DNA of 64,000 nt from Paenibacillus sp. FSL R5-0345 (GTDB lineage: Bacteria > Bacillota > Bacilli > Paenibacillales > Paenibacillaceae), in contig NZ_CP009281.1 of the NCBI RefSeq assembly GCF_000758585.1, positions 2,232,001 through 2,296,000 of the forward strand, given 5' to 3'. Position numbers and translations under genes: made by a program. Positions 17,859 to 26,328 of the stretch are shown piece by piece. Below the pieces are notes generated by a model. The model was not told the DNA's origin, did not search any database, and was given only the letters and a program-made list of their open reading frames with translations. Position 1 is the first letter of the stretch. Each line of letters opens with the position of its first letter.

Positions 17859-20297
17859 ATGACTACCCTAGGACCTGATTCCAGCAATAGATTATGGTAT
17901 CTACAGCCCGCGGCTAGCTGGGAAGAAGCATTACCCATTGGTAACGGCAAGCTAGGTGGAATGGTGTTTGGCGGAGTCGAATCCGAAAGAATAGATCTGA
18001 ATGAAGATACACTATGGTCTGGATTCTCCAGAGATCCTAATAATTATGATGCCATCAGACATCTTGCCAGAATAAGAGAGGCAGTCACGCATGGGCGATT
18101 TAAAGAGGCAGAAGAGATTGCGGAGCGTCATATGTTAGGGTCATGGAATGAATCGTATCTTCCTTTAGGGACCCTTCATATTCGACAGCATGGACTTCAA
18201 GCTATCGAGCAGTACGAGCGGGAACTAAACCTGAAGACCGGTATTGTATCCAGTTCGTTTTTCTCGGAAGGGATGAGTTACACTCGTGAAGCTTTCGCCA
18301 GTGCTCCAGACAAACTTATTGTCCTTAAATACACCAGCGCGGGTAGGGGAGGAAGCCTGTCATTATCTGTGAAACTGGAAAGCTTGCTTCAGCATAATGG
18401 TCAAATTGTACGAAGTATGGATGATTCATCAGTGGATGTGATGATACAGGGGAATTGCCCAAGTCATGTAGAACCAAACTATGTGGAGGATCATCCTAAC
18501 CCCATTCTTTATGAAGAAGGCTTGGGACTTCGTTATGCAATTAGTCTGCGTATGATCGTGGATAACGGTAGTATCAATTGGAACGATAATGGAGATTTGG
18601 AGATCCGCCAAGCGGATAGTGTAACGATCCTTTTATCTGGGGTAACTGATTTTTCTGAAGAACAGTCGAATTCTTGCACTCCTGAATTGGATTTGAATGC
18701 CATAGGTTTGCTCCGATTGAATAAAGGAAGCATGATCACCTATGCGGAGCTGAAGGAACGACATCTTGCAGATATAGGCGAGCTGTTAGAACGCGTTGAG
18801 CTGAGGCTTGAAACTACAAGCACTTCTCTCCTGCCAACTGATCTCAGGCTTGAGGCTGTTAAGGACGGGGCAGAGGATCCGGCACTGGCTGCACTGTATT
18901 ATCATTACGGACGATATTTGCTTATTTCGAGCTCTCGAGAAGGATCTCAACCCGCGAACCTGCAAGGGATATGGAGTAAGGAGATCAGAGCGCCTTGGGG
19001 CAGTAATTGGACGACGAATATTAATATCCAAATGAATTACTGGCATGTGGAAACAGCTAATTTAAGCGAATGTCATAAACCCTTGCTTGCCTGGATTCGT
19101 AAGTTGTCATCTAAGGGGAAAAGAACAGCACGCATTCACTATGATTGCAGAGGTTGGGTCGCTCACCATAACGTAGATATTTGGCTAGATACATCTCCCG
19201 CAAGCGGGCAGGCTGTCTGGGCATTATGGCCGATGGCTGGGGCATGGTTATGCAGGCATCTGTGGGAGCACTATTCTTTTAACGAAGATAGCGTTTATCT
19301 GGAGAAGGACGCATATCCCATTATGAGAGAAGCCGCGCTCTTCTACTTGGATTGGCTAGTTCCAGATAACAAATCGCCGTTTCTTGTCACTAATCCCTCT
19401 ACATCACCAGAGAATAAATTTGTCACTAAAGCAGGAGATCCTTGTGCGGTAACGAAAGCATCTACGTTAGATCTTTTACTCATCCGCGAGCTATTCACGC
19501 ATTGTATCGCCGCTTCGGAAATTCTGAATCAGGATGCGAAATTGAGAGTGGAGCTGTTTGACGCTCTATCGAAGCTCTATCCCCTACAAATAGGAAGCGG
19601 GGGGCGCCTGCAAGAATGGGCTGAGGATTTTGAAGAATGGGAGCCTGGACATCGGCATTTATCCCATTTATATGGCTTGTATCCTGGTGATCTACTTCAA
19701 TATGATAGAGATGTCGAGTTTGTTCAAGCTTGCAGACGATCATTGGAACATCGGCTGGCTAATGGCGGCGGATATACAGGCTGGAGCTGTGCCTGGAGCA
19801 TGGCATTGTGGGCAAGATTACGGAATGGAGCTGAGTTTCACAAGAGCTGGCTATCGTTACTTCGAACCTCAACCTTTCCTAATCTTTTGGATGGGCATCC
19901 GTATATGGTGGATACTACCATAGATTATTCTCGCTCAATCTTTCAAATCGATGGGAATTTCGGCACCACTGCCGCTATCGGAGAGCTATTGCTGCAAAGT
20001 CATGAGAACGAAATTCATCTCTTACCTGCGTTACCGCCGCAATGGCGTGAGGGAAGTGTAAGGGGATTTCGGGCAAGAAGCGGCTTCACCGTGAATATGT
20101 CGTGGAGTAATGGGAAGATAACCGAGGTTTCAATGGGGTCTGACAATGGTGGCCTATGCAGAGTACGGTCAGCGATTCCATTGACAACAGAAGCACTAGA
20201 TTCTATGTTATGCACAACACGAAATGGCTTCTATAGTTATGAATTTTTTATTCCCGCGGGTGAGGATGTATTTATGAAGGGTGTACTGTACCCATAG
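17859..20297 (+). CDS. GH95 alpha-L-fucosidase/galactosidase-type enzyme (first copy)
   Basis: Inverting glycosidase of 812 residues with no signal peptide, so it acts in the cytoplasm on imported oligosaccharides. The N-terminal beta domain starts RLWYLQPAASWEEALPIGNG. The (alpha/alpha)6 barrel carries the family's catalytic set: N387 and N389 in TNINIQMNYW, E518 in PSTSPEN and D698 in QIDGNFG, aligned by motif with residues known from bifidobacterial AfcA. ATG 17859 is used because GGAGG sits five bases upstream; GTG 17847 would have no site. Family members remove alpha-1,2-L-fucose or alpha-L-galactose, as found on xyloglucan and pectin. A second, divergent GH95 lies at 44704. Confidence 0.92.
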   Translation: MTTLGPDSSNRLWYLQPAASWEEALPIGNGKLGGMVFGGVESERIDLNEDTLWSGFSRDPNNYDAIRHLARIREAVTHGRFKEAEEIAERHMLGSWNESYLPLGTLHIRQHGLQAIEQYERELNLKTGIVSSSFFSEGMSYTREAFASAPDKLIVLKYTSAGRGGSLSLSVKLESLLQHNGQIVRSMDDSSVDVMIQGNCPSHVEPNYVEDHPNPILYEEGLGLRYAISLRMIVDNGSINWNDNGDLEIRQADSVTILLSGVTDFSEEQSNSCTPELDLNAIGLLRLNKGSMITYAELKERHLADIGELLERVELRLETTSTSLLPTDLRLEAVKDGAEDPALAALYYHYGRYLLISSSREGSQPANLQGIWSKEIRAPWGSNWTTNINIQMNYWHVETANLSECHKPLLAWIRKLSSKGKRTARIHYDCRGWVAHHNVDIWLDTSPASGQAVWALWPMAGAWLCRHLWEHYSFNEDSVYLEKDAYPIMREAALFYLDWLVPDNKSPFLVTNPSTSPENKFVTKAGDPCAVTKASTLDLLLIRELFTHCIAASEILNQDAKLRVELFDALSKLYPLQIGSGGRLQEWAEDFEEWEPGHRHLSHLYGLYPGDLLQYDRDVEFVQACRRSLEHRLANGGGYTGWSCAWSMALWARLRNGAEFHKSWLSLLRTSTFPNLLDGHPYMVDTTIDYSRSIFQIDGNFGTTAAIGELLLQSHENEIHLLPALPPQWREGSVRGFRARSGFTVNMSWSNGKITEVSMGSDNGGLCRVRSAIPLTTEALDSMLCTTRNGFYSYEFFIPAGEDVFMKGVLYP

Positions 20298-20316
20298 GGG
20301 CTAAGGGGGATTTATA

Positions 20317-21126
20317 GTGAACATCAGAGCATTGTGTGAAGGGATTAATCTGGATCCAGCGGCTAGACAGCAGGTTTGTGAGTTTCAGATGAAAGAGGAA
20401 GAATATCTTGTTTATAAACAGCATTTTTATTTTGACAGATTTTCTTTTTTTGAATCTGTGAAATCTTCGGAGGGCTATCGAAAGCTGCTATTATTTTTAT
20501 TTGTGAGATTCGCAGTAGATGCTTATGATGAGTATCGTATTCGTAACATTGAGGATGAGATCTATTATGATACATTCTCAGATATTCAGATTTGGTGCAT
20601 GCAATGTCTGCGTGATTACGGTGAATATGGTATTGAAGAATATAATTGGCTGCAAGAGCATGTTCAGCTTCGGTTATTTCGGTTGGGAAGAATGCAATTT
20701 CAACCTTTTGCGATGGACCGGGATTTAGTCGTTGACGGTTGTAGAATCTTTACCCATCAAATCGTGCTTAGTGTGCACATTCCAGCGGGAGAACCTTTAT
20801 CAGTTCAAAGTGTGGAGGAGTCCTTTCAGTTAGCTAGAGCTTTTTTTAGAGGGATATCTCCAGTGTTTATTTGTCATTCATGGCTGCTTGATCCGGAATT
20901 AAGTCAGATCTTGAACCCGGAATCGAATATCCTTCAGTTTCAAAGTCAGTTTAACATTTATGAGATCGATAAGAGTTCCAAGGAAGCAGAAGAAAGAATA
21001 TTTAATAAGCTAAACGAGAGCCCTCATGATTACGAAGAAAATACCCGATTGCAACGGAATGCAAAAAACTTTCTAATTGCTGGAGGGAAGCTAGGAAGTG
21101 GTTATGGGATTAAAGTACATAAGTAA
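20317..21126 (+). CDS. GNAT-like acyltransferase-domain protein
   Basis: A 269-residue soluble protein that resembles the paired N- and C-terminal GNAT-like acyltransferase domains (formerly DUF5596) of Bacilli and Clostridia. The C-terminal part HIPAGEPLSVQSVEESFQLA, followed by FFRGISPVFICHSWLLDP, is the most recognisable block. The substrate of this family is not known to me. GTG 20317 has AAGGGGGA upstream, 19 bases after GH95, so it is co-transcribed as the last gene of the locus. A role acting on an acylated or phosphorylated sugar is only inference. Confidence 0.7.
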   Translation: MNIRALCEGINLDPAARQQVCEFQMKEEEYLVYKQHFYFDRFSFFESVKSSEGYRKLLLFLFVRFAVDAYDEYRIRNIEDEIYYDTFSDIQIWCMQCLRDYGEYGIEEYNWLQEHVQLRLFRLGRMQFQPFAMDRDLVVDGCRIFTHQIVLSVHIPAGEPLSVQSVEESFQLARAFFRGISPVFICHSWLLDPELSQILNPESNILQFQSQFNIYEIDKSSKEAEERIFNKLNESPHDYEENTRLQRNAKNFLIAGGKLGSGYGIKVHK

Positions 21127-21197
21127 GTGGAATGGTCTGGATCGAAAATAATATGCATGTGTTGAAATCAAGTTTCAGTAGGTTTTTCGTCAGCCCC

Positions 21198-21232
21198 CCC
21201 CCCTAGAATTTCATTCTGAGGGGGGATTTTTG
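21198..21232 (+). terminator. Terminator of the first glycan operon
   Basis: CCCCCCT-AGAAT pairs with ATTCT-(G)-AGGGGGG around a TTC loop and is followed by ATTTTTG. The 5' arm is part of a run of ten C. Confidence 0.85.
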
Positions 21233-21249
21233 TTCATAAGGGCTGTTTT

Positions 21250-22254
21250 CTAACGTTTAATTCGTCGTTGATATTGAATTCTTGTATTGATCACGGTCCC
21301 TTTTCTTCTTCTAACTGTTCGGATTAATTTCAATTGAAACAGCGAAAGGGGGGAGATTCTAGTGCGAATAATTTTTATTTTACGTTTATAAATGATTCGT
21401 CTATTACTTTTTCGTGGGAAGCGCCGCTTAACATAGCTGACTTTCCGTTTTCTTCGTTTTAATTTAGCTTTAAAAGCTCTCCAAGGGGTTAGATCTAGGA
21501 ATTTGCGATATAGCGCCAACCCTGAGGAATCTTTATTCCAGCATTTTTCATCTCCGGCAAAATGGACAATTTTATTATTGTAGTCATGATCTACGATGGC
21601 CATGTTAAATGAATTAAACCGGATATCGAGTGGAAGATAATTCGCTCCAAAAACCGCATTCAGAACATCCTGATCCGGCATGGTGACGTCAGGGAAAGTA
21701 CGCAAAAAGTTCAGCATCTCTTGGTACCAGTTCGTATTCTGGCGGATATTATTCAAACCAAATAAGATTACTCCAGAATTAAAATAAGTCTCAGGATTTA
21801 GCCCTTTGGCGCTTACTATAGGCGCTACCTCCATGATGCCCTGATCCCAGATCGCTCCTAAATATTTGTCGTTTAGCTCAACTTGCCATAGCTCATTAAT
21901 GTCCATGGTTACCAATACATCACAATCCAGATAAATAATTTTCTCAGCGGGTGTGATCGAAGGAAGAAGCAAGCGGTACATGCATGCCTGTGTCCACACA
22001 TCGATGGAGTTAATATTGGCAAGCACCTGAAGCATATCCTCAGGTAAGGTGATCGAATAATAACTTATCGTATGATTATGTTTGGCGATTAACTTGTTGA
22101 ACTTTCGCTTGTTATTTTCGGTTAAAGAGGCATCATGTAAAATATGAACATGAATTTGGGAACTTGTATGATGAAAAATTGAAGCTAAAACAACACCAGC
22201 ATGCTCGGCATATTGTCCATCCTTATCTTGAAAGGCCAAGGCGATTTCAATCAT
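21250..22254 (-). CDS. GT8-family glycosyltransferase with highly basic C-terminal tail
   Basis: Retaining glycosyltransferase of 334 residues. The GT-A fold begins IEIALAFQDKDGQYAEHAGVVL and has the metal-binding DxD motif in IIYLDCDVLV, the YFNSGVILF block and HFAGDEKCW near the end of the catalytic domain, all typical of GT8. After about residue 260 the protein changes to a tail of roughly 74 residues with about 32 Lys/Arg and no Asp/Glu. The tail may bind an anionic surface such as teichoic acid, membrane or nucleic acid. ATG 22254 has AGAGAGGA upstream. It is a single-gene unit. Confidence 0.88.
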   Translation of the reverse strand: MIEIALAFQDKDGQYAEHAGVVLASIFHHTSSQIHVHILHDASLTENNKRKFNKLIAKHNHTISYYSITLPEDMLQVLANINSIDVWTQACMYRLLLPSITPAEKIIYLDCDVLVTMDINELWQVELNDKYLGAIWDQGIMEVAPIVSAKGLNPETYFNSGVILFGLNNIRQNTNWYQEMLNFLRTFPDVTMPDQDVLNAVFGANYLPLDIRFNSFNMAIVDHDYNNKIVHFAGDEKCWNKDSSGLALYRKFLDLTPWRAFKAKLKRRKRKVSYVKRRFPRKSNRRIIYKRKIKIIRTRISPLSLFQLKLIRTVRRRKGTVINTRIQYQRRIKR

Positions 22255-22361
22255 TTGATTTATCCTCTCTCTACGTAGTGTACGAATGTACCATAGTATA
22301 CGTTAGCCTTGACGAGAGGATAGAGGCATTACACCTACGATATACACCCAATTTGATTTTC

Positions 22362-22400
22362 ATATAAAAAAAACCAAACTCTGTAATCAGAACTTGGTTT
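22362..22400 (-). terminator. Terminator of coaA
   Basis: Read on the minus strand, AAACCAAGTTCTG pairs with CAGAGTTTGGTTT (two G-U pairs) and is followed by a run of T. Confidence 0.85.
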
Positions 22401-22421
22401 GTGAGAATACATTCATTTTTT

Positions 22422-23369
22422 TTATTTTCGCAGCTTAATGCGATCTATGTGATGGTCGTTATTTTTAAATAGAATAAGATCTGCGCGATTTCTGGTAGGC
22501 AAAATATTGTGTATCAAATTTTCAAAATTGATTTCTTTCCATATTCTTTTCGAGATCTCGATAGATTCTTCCAGTGATAACTGCGCATACTTTTTAAAAT
22601 AAGATTGCTCATCTTGGAAGGCGGTATCTCTAAGCTTAATAAAACGATCAATATACCATTTCTCTATATTATTCACATCAGCATCCACATAAATTGAAAA
22701 ATCAAAGAAATCAGATACAAAATAGTTTGGCACACTTTGATTGAGCCTCAAACTAGTCTGAAGAACATTTAATCCTTCAACAATTAGGATGTCCGGGTTC
22801 TCGATCGTGATATATTCATCTGGCACAATATCATAAGTTAGATGCGAGTAGACAGGGCTTTGAACACTCGAAACCCCAGACTTCACTTTAGTTAAAAATG
22901 AAATTAAACTACGTGTGTCGTAGCTTTCAGGAAATCCTTTTTTCTTCATGATTCCACGCTTTTCTAGCTCCGCATTGGGAAGTATGAACCCGTCAGTTGT
23001 AACTAAATCTACTTTTGGATGAGATGGTAGCTGAGAGAGGAGTTTCTGAAGAAGTCTAGCGGTTGTACTCTTGCCAACAGCTACACTTCCGGCGATGCCT
23101 ATGATAAAAGGACCTTTTTTAAGATCATTATTAAGAAAGTGATTTATAGTTTCTTTATATTTATGAGAGGCTTGAAGCTGTAGATTTATCAATTGGGACA
23201 GAGGAAGATAGACCTCATTTACATCCTCAATCGAAATTTTATCGTTAATACTTTGGATATCGCTAAGCTCTTCTTCTGATAATTGGATAGCGGTGAAATC
23301 GCTTAGTTTCTTCCAATCCTCACGTAAATACAGTGTATATGCTGAATTATTCACCATTAAAGTTTCCAC
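22422..23369 (-). CDS. coaA: Type I pantothenate kinase
   Basis: Phosphorylates pantothenate, the first step of coenzyme A synthesis, in the cytoplasm. The 315-residue length and the sequence are typical of the bacterial CoaA family: a Walker A loop GIAGSVAVGKST (GK at 99-100), LVTTDGFILPN, FPESYD and ILIVEGLNVLQ. The frame starts at GTG 23369 with AGGG very close upstream; ATG 23357 four codons later is an alternative. It is an isolated housekeeping gene. Confidence 0.95.
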   Translation of the reverse strand: METLMVNNSAYTLYLREDWKKLSDFTAIQLSEEELSDIQSINDKISIEDVNEVYLPLSQLINLQLQASHKYKETINHFLNNDLKKGPFIIGIAGSVAVGKSTTARLLQKLLSQLPSHPKVDLVTTDGFILPNAELEKRGIMKKKGFPESYDTRSLISFLTKVKSGVSSVQSPVYSHLTYDIVPDEYITIENPDILIVEGLNVLQTSLRLNQSVPNYFVSDFFDFSIYVDADVNNIEKWYIDRFIKLRDTAFQDEQSYFKKYAQLSLEESIEISKRIWKEINFENLIHNILPTRNRADLILFKNNDHHIDRIKLRK

Positions 23370-23440
23370 ATCCCTGGATTTAATAAAATATAAGAAAGTA
23401 TAAGTTATGTGCCTATACTTTAAATCTTATATTTCTCGCT

Positions 23441-23485
23441 TAAACGCTTACCGTCCTTATAAGGACGCCGAAGGCGGTTACGCTT
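23441..23485. repeat. Short intergenic palindromic repeat, copy 2
   Basis: The element contains the perfect palindrome CGTCCTTATAAGGACG, then the mini-hairpin GCCGAAGGC and GGTTACGCTT. Its first 19 bases are identical to copy 1 at 194. An open frame across it (23407-23646) has no family resemblance and looks spurious. The element could fold as a three-armed RNA or cruciform. Confidence 0.75.
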
Positions 23486-23603
23486 GGAGATTCATCTTTA
23501 GGTATTATAACCGTTCATTCAACTGGATTCCATTCATAGCAATCGACATTAGGATATGCAATCATATTAAACAATACATAGGGGTTATTGATAATGTTTT
23601 TAA

Positions 23604-23879
23604 AGAGGTTATTTCGAAAGAAATTATTGGCCTGTACGTGCACTAAAAACAACGGCTAGGTTTCCACATGAATATAATACATGGCTCTATATGAGGCATA
23701 CGCTAGTCAATGGTAATCCAGCAGAGCCTTATAGTGAGGATACAGGATTTCAAGGGATGTTCGTGTGGGTACCAGACGTTGAAGATAAAGCTGGATTTTT
23801 TAATTTGGAAATGAACAGTGAGAAAGTGGTGCACTTCTATACTTTAATTCCGCTTTATAGGGAAGAGTTAATAGGTTAA
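23604..23879 (+). pseudogene. Truncated suppressor-of-fused (SUFU)-like domain protein
   Basis: The frame after a stop at 23601 reads VRALKTTARFPHEYNTWLY, then RHTLVNGNPAEPY, and ends HFYTLIPLYREELIG with a TAA at 23877. It resembles the C-terminal half of bacterial SUFU-domain proteins, which are often found among contact-dependent toxin immunity genes. The N-terminal half and a credible start codon are missing; the first ATG in frame is 23691. I call it a relic. The 230 bases upstream hold the palindromic repeat and nothing else recognisable. Confidence 0.55.
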
Positions 23880-23956
23880 ACAAGATTGGGGTCACCGATG
23901 TTCTGAATCCTTCCCGTAAAAATAGCTGCAAGAAGATATTTGGACTCTTTTGAAAA

Positions 23957-23992
23957 ATAAGAAAAACGGCCGAGGGCCGTTTTTTCTTATTC
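23957..23992. terminator. Bidirectional terminator
   Basis: ACGGCC-GAG-GGCCGT with A-rich and T-rich arms. It serves the SUFU relic (+) and the VOC gene (-), whose stop codon lies inside the hairpin arm. Confidence 0.85.
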
Positions 23993-24367
23993 TTTGATCC
24001 CAAAAGCAATCCAGCGCCCATCAACATCTTCAATAACAAATTCCTTGTTATTATAGTCTGTGTTTGCTAATGTTCGGACAATATTAACACCAGCGGCTTC
24101 AAATTCTTTTTCCAACTGCTCTTGCTGTTTCGTTATAAAATAGGCGTCGTAACCATAGCCATACAATTCTCGATTAGGAATAACCCGTTGTCCTTGGGAT
24201 TGCGTAAGGATGATCTCTGTATCATCACGATACAGGCAAATATGCGGTTCCCCCGTATCTAAATAGGGCACAGCCTGAAAACCTAAGTACTGACTGTAAT
24301 AAGCAGCTGTATGCTCAATATCCAGGGTAGGGAAGATACTATGTGATTGTAAAAGCTTTTTGTCCAC
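23987..24367 (-). CDS. VOC-family (glyoxalase-like) protein
   Basis: A 126-residue vicinal oxygen chelate protein: FPTLDIEHTAAYYSQYLGF at the start and FVIEDVDGRWIAFG at the end, with IEDVDG marking the last repeat. AGAAAGGATGG is the ribosome site; it directly abuts an in-frame ATG at 24379, so GTG 24367 eight bases downstream is the better start. Single-domain members bind antibiotics or act as glyoxalases or dioxygenases; nothing here identifies the substrate. Confidence 0.8.
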   Translation of the reverse strand: MDKKLLQSHSIFPTLDIEHTAAYYSQYLGFQAVPYLDTGEPHICLYRDDTEIILTQSQGQRVIPNRELYGYGYDAYFITKQQEQLEKEFEAAGVNIVRTLANTDYNNKEFVIEDVDGRWIAFGIKE

Positions 24368-24469
24368 TTTTAAGTCCATCCTTTCTAAGGAAATAGATAT
24401 CCATATATTACCTTGTGTCAAAGATTTCAACAATACGCGGAGTTATTATTCCGTAGGAGACATTCATGG

Positions 24470-24498
24470 TTGACACCATAGATATTGTATAATAATAT
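24470..24498 (+). promoter_or_regulatory. Sigma-A promoter of namA
   Basis: TTGACA at 24470 and TAATAT at 24493 with a 17-base spacer. A palindrome sits at the predicted transcription start. Confidence 0.7.
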
Positions 24499-24500
24499 AC

Positions 24501-24516
24501 ATGCATGAGCATGCAT
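24501..24516. promoter_or_regulatory. Palindromic operator candidate of namA
   Basis: ATGCATG-AG-CATGCAT, a perfect inverted repeat overlapping the transcription start predicted for namA. The regulator is unknown; the MarR-type gene 170 bases after namA is one candidate. Confidence 0.55.
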
Positions 24517-24588
24517 TTAATATTCTTTGCTAAAACATGGGTTCAATGTTCATAATAAATTTAGTTTTTTATAAAGAGGAGAGATATC

Positions 24589-25626
24589 ATGAAGGACTTG
24601 TTCACCCCGTATGAAATAAAGGATTTGAAATTGAAGAACCGCGTGGTTATGCCTCCGATGTGTCAATATTCAGTGACGAACAAAGATGGGATTGCTACCG
24701 ATTGGCATTATAATCATTACGTGAGTCGTGCCATTGGAGGCACGGGATTAATTATTATTGAAATGACCGATGTGGAACCAGATGGCCGAATTACTGATTT
24801 TGACCTTGGTATTTGGTCTGATGAGCAGATTCCTGCACTGGCTAGAATTGTTGATGCTTGTCATTCCTATGGTGCAAAAGTAGGTATTCAAATTGCGCAT
24901 GCGGGGCGCAAAGCTGAAGATGCAGCAGTTCCTGTATCCTCATCTGCCGTTCCATTTGATGCTGACTCTAAAACACCGCGTGCCCTAACGACTGAAGAAG
25001 TGAAGGGTATGGTTGAGAAGTTCCGGTTGGGTGTAAAGCGTGCAATTCAAGCAGGATTTGATGTTATCGAGCTTCATGGTGCGCACGGCTATCTCATCCA
25101 TCAGTTCCATTCACCTCTAACCAATCAAAGAACAGATGAATATGGCAAGGATTTGACCTTGTTTGGTACCGAGATCATTCGTGCAGCGAAAAGTGAAATG
25201 CCTGAAGGAATGCCATTGATTATGCGTATCTCAGCTCAAGAATATGTAGATGGCGGATACGGCATTAAAGAAAGTCTGGCATTTAGTAAAGCGTATAAAG
25301 AAGCCGGCGCAGATATTTTCCATATTAGTGCGGGTGGTGAAGGCCCTATCGCTGCGGCTGGTAAGCCAGGAACACATGCGGCGTATCAAGTACCTTTGGC
25401 AAGAGAGATTAAATACGGCTTGAATGTTCCGGTGATTGCCGTTGGTAGATTGGATGAACCAGCTCTTGCTAATGCAGTGATTGGAAATGAAGAAGCAGAT
25501 CTTGTTGCCGTGGGTCGTGGGATGCTAAGAAATCCATATTGGACCTTAGAGGCTGGGGTTGAGCTTCAGAAGGATCCGGGTATTCCTCGGCAGTATGCCT
25601 TTGGATTTCCTAGAATTAAAGGATAA
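24589..25626 (+). CDS. namA: NADPH dehydrogenase, old yellow enzyme family
   Basis: FMN enzyme that reduces activated carbon-carbon double bonds of enals, enones and nitro compounds with NADPH, a detoxification role. The 345-residue protein matches Bacillus YqjM/NamA: MPPMCQYSV with the redox-tuning cysteine, IQIAHAGRKA, HGAHGYLIHQFHSPLTNQR with the substrate-binding histidines, and the FMN phosphate region AVGRGMLRNPYW. ATG 24589 has GAGGAG upstream. It probably answers to electrophile stress through the palindrome at its promoter. Confidence 0.93.
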   Translation: MKDLFTPYEIKDLKLKNRVVMPPMCQYSVTNKDGIATDWHYNHYVSRAIGGTGLIIIEMTDVEPDGRITDFDLGIWSDEQIPALARIVDACHSYGAKVGIQIAHAGRKAEDAAVPVSSSAVPFDADSKTPRALTTEEVKGMVEKFRLGVKRAIQAGFDVIELHGAHGYLIHQFHSPLTNQRTDEYGKDLTLFGTEIIRAAKSEMPEGMPLIMRISAQEYVDGGYGIKESLAFSKAYKEAGADIFHISAGGEGPIAAAGKPGTHAAYQVPLAREIKYGLNVPVIAVGRLDEPALANAVIGNEEADLVAVGRGMLRNPYWTLEAGVELQKDPGIPRQYAFGFPRIKG

Positions 25627-25658
25627 GGAATAACGAAAATTATTTATATCATTTGGAG

Positions 25659-25690
25659 AGGCCGGCTTGTTGGAGAGACGGTCTTTTCTC
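25659..25690 (+). terminator. Weak terminator of namA
   Basis: AGGCCG pairs with CGGTCT (one G-U pair) and is followed by TTTTCTCTTTTT. Short stem, moderate support. Confidence 0.45.
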
Positions 25691-25791
25691 TTTTTTGGAT
25701 TAAGCTTGGCACAATGGATGTGGAGTGTAGTACTATTATATAGAAGAAAAATTTCATGAATAGTCATACGCTCGGGAGATGAATAAGATAG

Positions 25792-26229
25792 ATGGACAAA
25801 ATGAGTAGCAATGACCTGATCACGAACTGGTTGACGTTAACACATATACAAATGAATGTGACGAATGAATTAGAAGTTAATTTGCAAGCGAATCATGGAT
25901 TATCTTTAAAAGAATTTTATTTGCTGTTATTCCTATCAGAAGCCCCGGAGAAAAAGTTGAAATTGCAGAAGCTCGAAGCTATGGTGGGGTTAAGCCAGAG
26001 TGCGGTTTCCCGATTGGTTAGCAGGTTTGAAGCCAAGGGCTGTGGAGCTTTAGAGAGAAAAGCATGCGATGATGATCGCAGAAGTATTTATACCTCCTTG
26101 ACCTCTATTGGTGAAGATAAGCTCACTCGTGCACAAGAAACCTTTAAAGACACGCTAATGACGGCATTCCCGGAAAAAGTTGTGGAACAGCTTCTAGAGC
26201 AAATGCTTCGTATGAAGCAACAATCTTGA
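25792..26229 (+). CDS. MarR-family transcriptional regulator
   Basis: A 145-residue winged-helix regulator. The recognition region (LQKLEAMVGLSQSAVSRLVSRFE) and the wing (CDDDRRSIYTSLTSIGEDKL) are typical of MarR. ATG 25792 has GGGAGATG upstream. It lies just after namA in the same direction, which suggests but does not prove that it controls that gene. It contains two cysteines close together (KGCGALERKACDDD) that could sense oxidants or electrophiles, as in some relatives. Confidence 0.85.
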   Translation: MDKMSSNDLITNWLTLTHIQMNVTNELEVNLQANHGLSLKEFYLLLFLSEAPEKKLKLQKLEAMVGLSQSAVSRLVSRFEAKGCGALERKACDDDRRSIYTSLTSIGEDKLTRAQETFKDTLMTAFPEKVVEQLLEQMLRMKQQS

Positions 26230-26237
26230 ATCAATAC

Positions 26238-26301
26238 AAAAAACCTCTGTTTTGGTAAATGGATCACATTCTCCATTTCGCATACAGAGGTTTTTTGCGT
26301 G
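26238..26301. terminator. Bidirectional terminator between marR-type gene and hupE-type gene
   Basis: AAAAAACCTCTGT (26238-26250) pairs with ACAGAGGTTTTTT (26284-26296) around a 33-base loop. T runs face outward on both strands. Confidence 0.85.
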
Positions 26302-26328
26302 AAGTTTTTTAAAAAATTTATAGTTATT

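Noticed and set aside
21194..21203. Run of ten C as a phase-variation tract
   Set aside because: It lies after the stop codon and forms the arm of a terminator, so slippage would not switch a gene.
23407..23646. 79-codon open frame between coaA and the SUFU relic
   Set aside because: It runs through the palindromic repeat, has no ribosome site and resembles no family.
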